NCBI GenBank assembly: GCA_036375875.1
Contig: DASVBK010000045.1
Coordinates: 1-17,767 of the forward strand
DNA length: 17,767 bases
Direction of reading: 5' to 3'
Origin: Prado023 sp036375875
GTDB taxonomy: Bacteria; Actinomycetota; Actinomycetes; S36-B12; CAIYMF01
The notes under the pieces were generated by a model. It was not told where the DNA came from, ran no database searches, and saw only the letters and a list, made by a program, of their open reading frames with translations. Position numbers and translations under genes: made by a program. Shown here piece after piece: positions 14,206 through 17,767 of this stretch. The first letter of the stretch is position 1, and each line of letters begins with the position of its first letter.

Positions 14206-15447
14206 ATGGCCCGCCGCATCATCGCCGCCCTGCTCATCATCGTCGCCACCGTGCTCGCGCCGGTGGCCATCGTCGGCCTGTGGGCCGAGCGCACCCTCAC
14301 CGACACCCAGGTGTTCGTCGAGACCATCGCGCCGCTGGCTGACGACCCGCAGGTGCGCCAGGTGGTCGCCACCGAGGTCAGCGGCTCGCTCGTGGCGGCC
14401 GTCGACGCCGAGAACCGGATCAACGAGGCGCTGGGCAAGCTCTCCGGGCCGCTGGCTGGGCTGGTCGACAGCGAGGCGGTGGTGAGCTCGCTGGCCGCCG
14501 GCATCAACGGAGCCATCGAATCGGGCGTGCAGTCCTACACGCAGAGCGACCGCTTCGGCGAGCTCTGGACCGCCATCGCGACCGACCTGCAGCGGGCCTT
14601 CGTCGCGGCGATCAACCGGGACACCACGGACGCCGCGGTGACCCTGCAGCAGGGCCAGCTCGTGCTCAACACCAAGGTCGCCGCCGAGAAGGTGCAGGCC
14701 GAGCTGGTGGCCAAGGGCGTGCCGTTCGCCGACCAACTGGACAAGGTGCCCGGCCGTGACATCGAGCTCGCCGACACCCCGCGGCTGCAGACGGCCGTCG
14801 ACGTGCTGCGCGTGGTCCTGCCCGTGGCGTCGTGGCTCTGGGCGGTGGTGCTGGCGATGCTCGTGCTCGGGGCGGTGCTGTGGCGTCCGCGCGCCCGCGG
14901 CCTGATGTGGGCCGGCCTGGGCCTGGGCCTGGCCGGCGGGCTGACCTGGCTGGCGCTCCAGGCCGGCGAGACGGGCCTGGTCGCTGCCGCCCCCGCGGGG
15001 TACGGCGGCCTGCTCGACTCCCTCGCCGGCATCCTGCTGCGCTTCCTGGCCACCGCGCTGCTCGTGATGGTCGCCCTCGGCCTGGCCGCCCTGCTGGCGG
15101 GCTGGCTCGCCGGCGGCTCGCGCTCCGGCACGCGCGTGCGGGACATGATCACCCGACCCCTCCACCGCTGGAGCGCGCCGCTGGCCGACACCTGGGTGGG
15201 GCGCTTCACCAGCGACCACCAGATGTTCGTCCCGACGCTGCGAGCCGTGGTGATCGTGCTGGGCGTGGTGGCGCTCTTCGCCGCCGACCGGCTCACCCCG
15301 GGGCAGGTGCTGTGGACCGCCCTCCTGGTCGGCCTGGGCCTGCTCGTCGTCGAGGTCGCCGAAGGTGCCGGGCGCAGCCTCGAGGCGACGCGGGCGGGCG
15401 CAGTCGTCGCCCGAGCCGACGAGGACCTGGCGTCGGCGCAGGGGTGA
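14206..15447 (+). CDS. Uncharacterised actinobacterial integral membrane protein
   Basis: A 413-residue membrane protein of no known function. Residues 3-24 form an N-terminal hydrophobic helix after MARR. A polar, probably extracytoplasmic domain follows (about 25-200), opening with TDTQVFVETIAPLADDPQV and rich in Asp, Ala and Val. At least four or five further helices lie near 203-227, 232-252, 268-303 (long, possibly two), 345-362 and 366-384. The C-terminus is charged and probably cytoplasmic. I recognise the opening TDT-x-x-FV-x-T-x-APLADDP pattern as recurring in actinobacterial hypothetical proteins, but cannot name the family. No catalytic or metal motif stands out. The ORF is open from 14125, but 14206 gives a proper membrane N-terminus and a TACCCT hexamer 6 nt upstream. 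It diverges from dnaE1 and converges, 3 bp apart, on the CopD-CtaG gene. Confidence 0.85.
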   Translation: MARRIIAALLIIVATVLAPVAIVGLWAERTLTDTQVFVETIAPLADDPQVRQVVATEVSGSLVAAVDAENRINEALGKLSGPLAGLVDSEAVVSSLAAGINGAIESGVQSYTQSDRFGELWTAIATDLQRAFVAAINRDTTDAAVTLQQGQLVLNTKVAAEKVQAELVAKGVPFADQLDKVPGRDIELADTPRLQTAVDVLRVVLPVASWLWAVVLAMLVLGAVLWRPRARGLMWAGLGLGLAGGLTWLALQAGETGLVAAAPAGYGGLLDSLAGILLRFLATALLVMVALGLAALLAGWLAGGSRSGTRVRDMITRPLHRWSAPLADTWVGRFTSDHQMFVPTLRAVVIVLGVVALFAADRLTPGQVLWTALLVGLGLLVVEVAEGAGRSLEATRAGAVVARADEDLASAQG

Positions 15448-15450
15448 GGG

Positions 15451-17475
15451 CTACTCGCCGCCCGGCGGCTGCGCGTTGAGCCGGGACAGCCGCTCGTTGT
15501 AGGCACGCAGCTCGGCGTCGCCGTCGAGGTCGGCGCGCCGGTCGTTGCGTCGCGCCTCCCGCTCGTCCGAGCGCGCCCACTGGAAGCCCAGCGCGATCGC
15601 CACCACGAGGGTGGGCAGCTCCCCGAACCCCCACGCGATGGCGCCGGCGAGCCGGGTGTCGGCCAGCGGGTCGATGAGCCAGGGCGGCTGCACGAGGTCG
15701 TACCAGCCCTGCACCATCGGCGCCTCGGTCATCATCATCGGCACCGCGAACAGCGAGTGGATCACCAGCGAGGCCATGAGCAGGACCAGCCGCACCGGGT
15801 AGCTGAGCCGCCGGGGGCCGGCGTCCACCCCGATCACGACCCAGTAGAACAGGTAGCCGGAGGCCAGGAAGTGCACCTGCATGGCGAAGTGGCCCAGGTG
15901 CGAGGACATGAGCGTGGCGTACAGCGAGGTGTAGTAGAGCCCGTAGAGCCCGACCGTGAAGATGAACAGCACGTACAGCGGGTGCGTGACGAACCGGGTC
16001 AGCGGCGTGTGCAGCGCCCAGGTGATCCACTCCCGGGGGCCCCGGGCGCCGCCGCCGGCCGCCGGCAGCACGCGCAGCGCGAGCGTGATCGGGCCGCCCA
16101 GCACGAGCAGCACGGGTGCCAGCATGGCCAGCGCCATGTGGCTGATCATGTGCAGCGCGAACGAGACCGGGGCGTACCAGGCCACCCCCGTGCAGGTGGC
16201 CCAGATGACGACCGACCAACCCAGCAGCCAGGCCACGACCCGGCCGACGGGCCAGTGGTCACCGCGCCGGCGCAGCGCCCAGAAGCCCACGAGGTACAGG
16301 GCCATGGCCAGCAGCGCGCCGGTGAGCCACACCCAGTCCGGGTGCCAGCCGAGGGCCACGCGTGCCACCGTGGGCGCCGGCGGGTAGGGGTAGCCGATGA
16401 GGGTCTCGCCGTAGCTCGGCAGCTGGATCGGCGCCCGCGGGAAGGGCGAGCGGGCGAGGACCACGGCGATGCCCAGGGCGGCGCCGAGCGGGAGCACCTC
16501 CAGCAGCATCCGGCGCACGGCCCCCGGGCCGCCGGCGCGGGCCCGACGCACCGAGAGCCCGAGCCCGGCAGCCACCAGCAAGGCGAGCACCTTGGCGAGC
16601 ACCATGCGGCCGTAGGGCGTCGTGACCAGCTCGTTCACCGACGCCATCCGGGTGGCCGCCGACGCCACGCCCGTGATCGCGATGACCAGCACGCAGACGA
16701 TCGCGACGACCCCGAAGCGCCGCACCCGCTCGCGCAGCGCTGGCTCCCCGCGCCGTGCATGCGTGGCCAGCGCCACGACGCCGCCACCCCACACCGCCGT
16801 CGCGACGGCGTGCAGGAATCCGCTGATGAGCGCCAGCGAGTGGCCGCCGAGCCCGGCGGCGTGCCCGGTCAGGCTGGGCAGGCCCACGGCGACGGCCCCC
16901 ACCGAGCCCCACGCCGCGGCCATCCCGAGCGAGCGCGCCGAGCGCAGGCCCAGCCCCACGGCCAGCGCGAGCACCGCGGCGATGGCATGGGCACGGCTGA
17001 CCTCGACGTCCCACAGGTAGGTGCGCAGCACGCCGGGGGCGAGCACGTCGCGCAGCGGCAGCGCCAGGATGTCGGCGAGCGTGAGCACGGCCAGCAGCGC
17101 GCTCATCGCAGCCAGCAGCAGGGCCGCGGTGGCAGCGACCCGCAGGTCGCGACGACCCGCCTCGGTGACGACGCCTGCCGACGGGCCGGCAGCCGCTGGG
17201 TCGAGGGCCACCGCCGAGAGCGTGAACCCCAGCAGCGTCCCGCCGGCCAGCAGGGCCACCAGGCGCACCACTGGGATCCCGTCGACGACGACCCGCCCGG
17301 CATCGGGCAGGCCGTCGACGGCGGGCTGCCACAGCACCCCGGCGGCGACGGCGACGCCCAGCAGCACGAGGCCGGCGCTCACCCACCACAGCACGCGGGG
17401 CAGCACGCCCCGACCGCGGCCACCGGCCCCGGCACCGGTGCCGGTGTCGGCCTCGAGACGCGCGGGGGCGGTCAT
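15451..17475 (-). CDS. CopD-CtaG fusion: copper transport and cytochrome oxidase assembly
   Basis: A 674-residue polytopic membrane protein joining two families. After a polar N-terminus of about 25 residues, the CopD half (roughly 30-350) contains the histidine-rich stretch LTGHAAGLGGHSLA and the FLHAVATAVWGGG segment typical of CopD copper-import proteins. The C-terminal half (from about 375) is a caa3-type CtaG domain, with HMISHMALAMLAP (His442, His446) and later QVHFLASGYLFYW and HSLFAVPMMM. CtaG proteins support copper insertion into cytochrome c oxidase. The tail is charged and cytoplasmic. Such fusions are known in actinobacteria. The ATG lies 1 nt after the stop of the copC-like gene, so the two are cotranscribed, with AGGA about 10 nt before the start. 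The inferred role is to import copper and hand it to oxidase assembly. Confidence 0.92.
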   Translation of the reverse strand: MTAPARLEADTGTGAGAGGRGRGVLPRVLWWVSAGLVLLGVAVAAGVLWQPAVDGLPDAGRVVVDGIPVVRLVALLAGGTLLGFTLSAVALDPAAAGPSAGVVTEAGRRDLRVAATAALLLAAMSALLAVLTLADILALPLRDVLAPGVLRTYLWDVEVSRAHAIAAVLALAVGLGLRSARSLGMAAAWGSVGAVAVGLPSLTGHAAGLGGHSLALISGFLHAVATAVWGGGVVALATHARRGEPALRERVRRFGVVAIVCVLVIAITGVASAATRMASVNELVTTPYGRMVLAKVLALLVAAGLGLSVRRARAGGPGAVRRMLLEVLPLGAALGIAVVLARSPFPRAPIQLPSYGETLIGYPYPPAPTVARVALGWHPDWVWLTGALLAMALYLVGFWALRRRGDHWPVGRVVAWLLGWSVVIWATCTGVAWYAPVSFALHMISHMALAMLAPVLLVLGGPITLALRVLPAAGGGARGPREWITWALHTPLTRFVTHPLYVLFIFTVGLYGLYYTSLYATLMSSHLGHFAMQVHFLASGYLFYWVVIGVDAGPRRLSYPVRLVLLMASLVIHSLFAVPMMMTEAPMVQGWYDLVQPPWLIDPLADTRLAGAIAWGFGELPTLVVAIALGFQWARSDEREARRNDRRADLDGDAELRAYNERLSRLNAQPPGGE

Positions 17476-17476
17476 G

Positions 17477-17767
17477 TCAGCGGTTCCTGCGCACCGACCA
17501 GCTGATGGCCATCGCGCCGACGAGCACGACCAGGCCGATGCCCAGCACCCAGGCAGCCGTGACCGAGCCCTGGTCGTCGTCCCCCGTCGACGCCGGCACG
17601 GGCGAGGCGGTGACGGACTGCGACTTCCCAGGTGACGCAGCGGCGGTGCCCGAGGGCGAGGCCCCGGGAGCCTCGGCCGTGGTGGCCGCCCCCGGTGACG
17701 CCCCGCTCGCAGCCTCGACCGTGAACGTGACCGAGCCGTTGATGGGGTGCCCGTCGGCGGAGACCAC
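17477..17767 (-). CDS. CopC-like copper-binding protein, C-terminal part
   Basis: Only the C-terminal 96 residues are in the window; the 5' end lies beyond the right edge. The edge fragment reads VVSADGHPINGSVTFTV, the last strand region of the CopC beta-barrel. Its Asp and His in DGH are, by family knowledge, ligands of the Cu(II) site. A low-complexity Ala/Ser/Gly/Pro/Thr linker of about 50 residues follows, then a single transmembrane helix (AAWVLGIGLVVLVGAMAI) and a short basic tail SVRRNR. The protein is thus anchored on the outer face of the membrane, with a cytoplasmic C-terminus. The full protein presumably starts with a signal peptide. It is the upstream partner of the CopD-CtaG gene, 1 nt away. 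Confidence 0.85.
   Translation of the reverse strand: MVSADGHPINGSVTFTVEAASGASPGAATTAEAPGASPSGTAAASPGKSQSVTASPVPASTGDDDQGSVTAAWVLGIGLVVLVGAMAISWSVRRNR

Noticed and set aside
15757..17505. A 582-codon plus-strand frame opposite the CopD-CtaG gene
   Set aside because: The translation is hydrophilic His/Gln/Arg repeats, the expected complement of a Leu/Val/Ala-rich membrane protein gene.

Overview
The window is very GC-rich chromosomal DNA from an actinobacterium (Actinomycetota). The evidence is the strong GC bias with long antisense shadow ORFs, a PriA-type HisA, a DnaE1-type replicative polymerase closely resembling the mycobacterial one, a CopD-CtaG fusion, and several genes that look leaderless (a TANNNT-like hexamer 6-7 nt before the start codon). 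The genus cannot be fixed from the sequence. There are no RNA genes, transposons, CRISPR arrays or phage-like genes. The content is mostly housekeeping, and I found no clearly new multi-gene system.

Layout, left to right. priA (4-744, minus) closes the histidine block. Upstream of it on the same strand lie sbcC (797-3781) and sbcD (3781-4968), a DNA-break-processing nuclease pair that separates priA from the rest of the his genes. Then come hisH (5131-5763), hisB (5780-6367), hisC (6479-7681) and hisD (7678-8988), all minus, transcribed hisD to hisH. A stand-alone Lon N-terminal-domain protein (9032-9703, minus) lies upstream of hisD. A YbaK/EbsC-type aminoacyl-tRNA deacylase (9873-10370, plus) diverges from it. 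dnaE1 (10387-13959, minus) converges on ybaK. A 246-bp divergent gap carrying a 9-bp tandem repeat separates dnaE1 from an uncharacterised membrane protein (14206-15447, plus). The right end is a copper operon on the minus strand: the C-terminal part of a CopC-like protein (cut by the window edge) followed 1 nt later by a CopD-CtaG fusion (15451-17475).

How the genes fit together. HisD, HisC, HisB, HisH and PriA are five histidine enzymes; PriA should also do the TrpF step of tryptophan synthesis. hisF and hisG are outside the window. SbcCD forms a Mre11/Rad50-type nuclease. DnaE1 keeps all nine expected PHP metal ligands, so it should proofread itself. CopC/CopD-CtaG should handle copper at the cell envelope and deliver it to cytochrome oxidase.

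The most interesting points are the split his cluster with sbcDC inside, bounded on both sides by hairpins; the repeated use of leaderless-type promoters; and the 9-bp minisatellite just upstream of dnaE1, whose variant copies are synonymous only in the dnaE reading frame. No gene-free stretch exceeds 300 bases.
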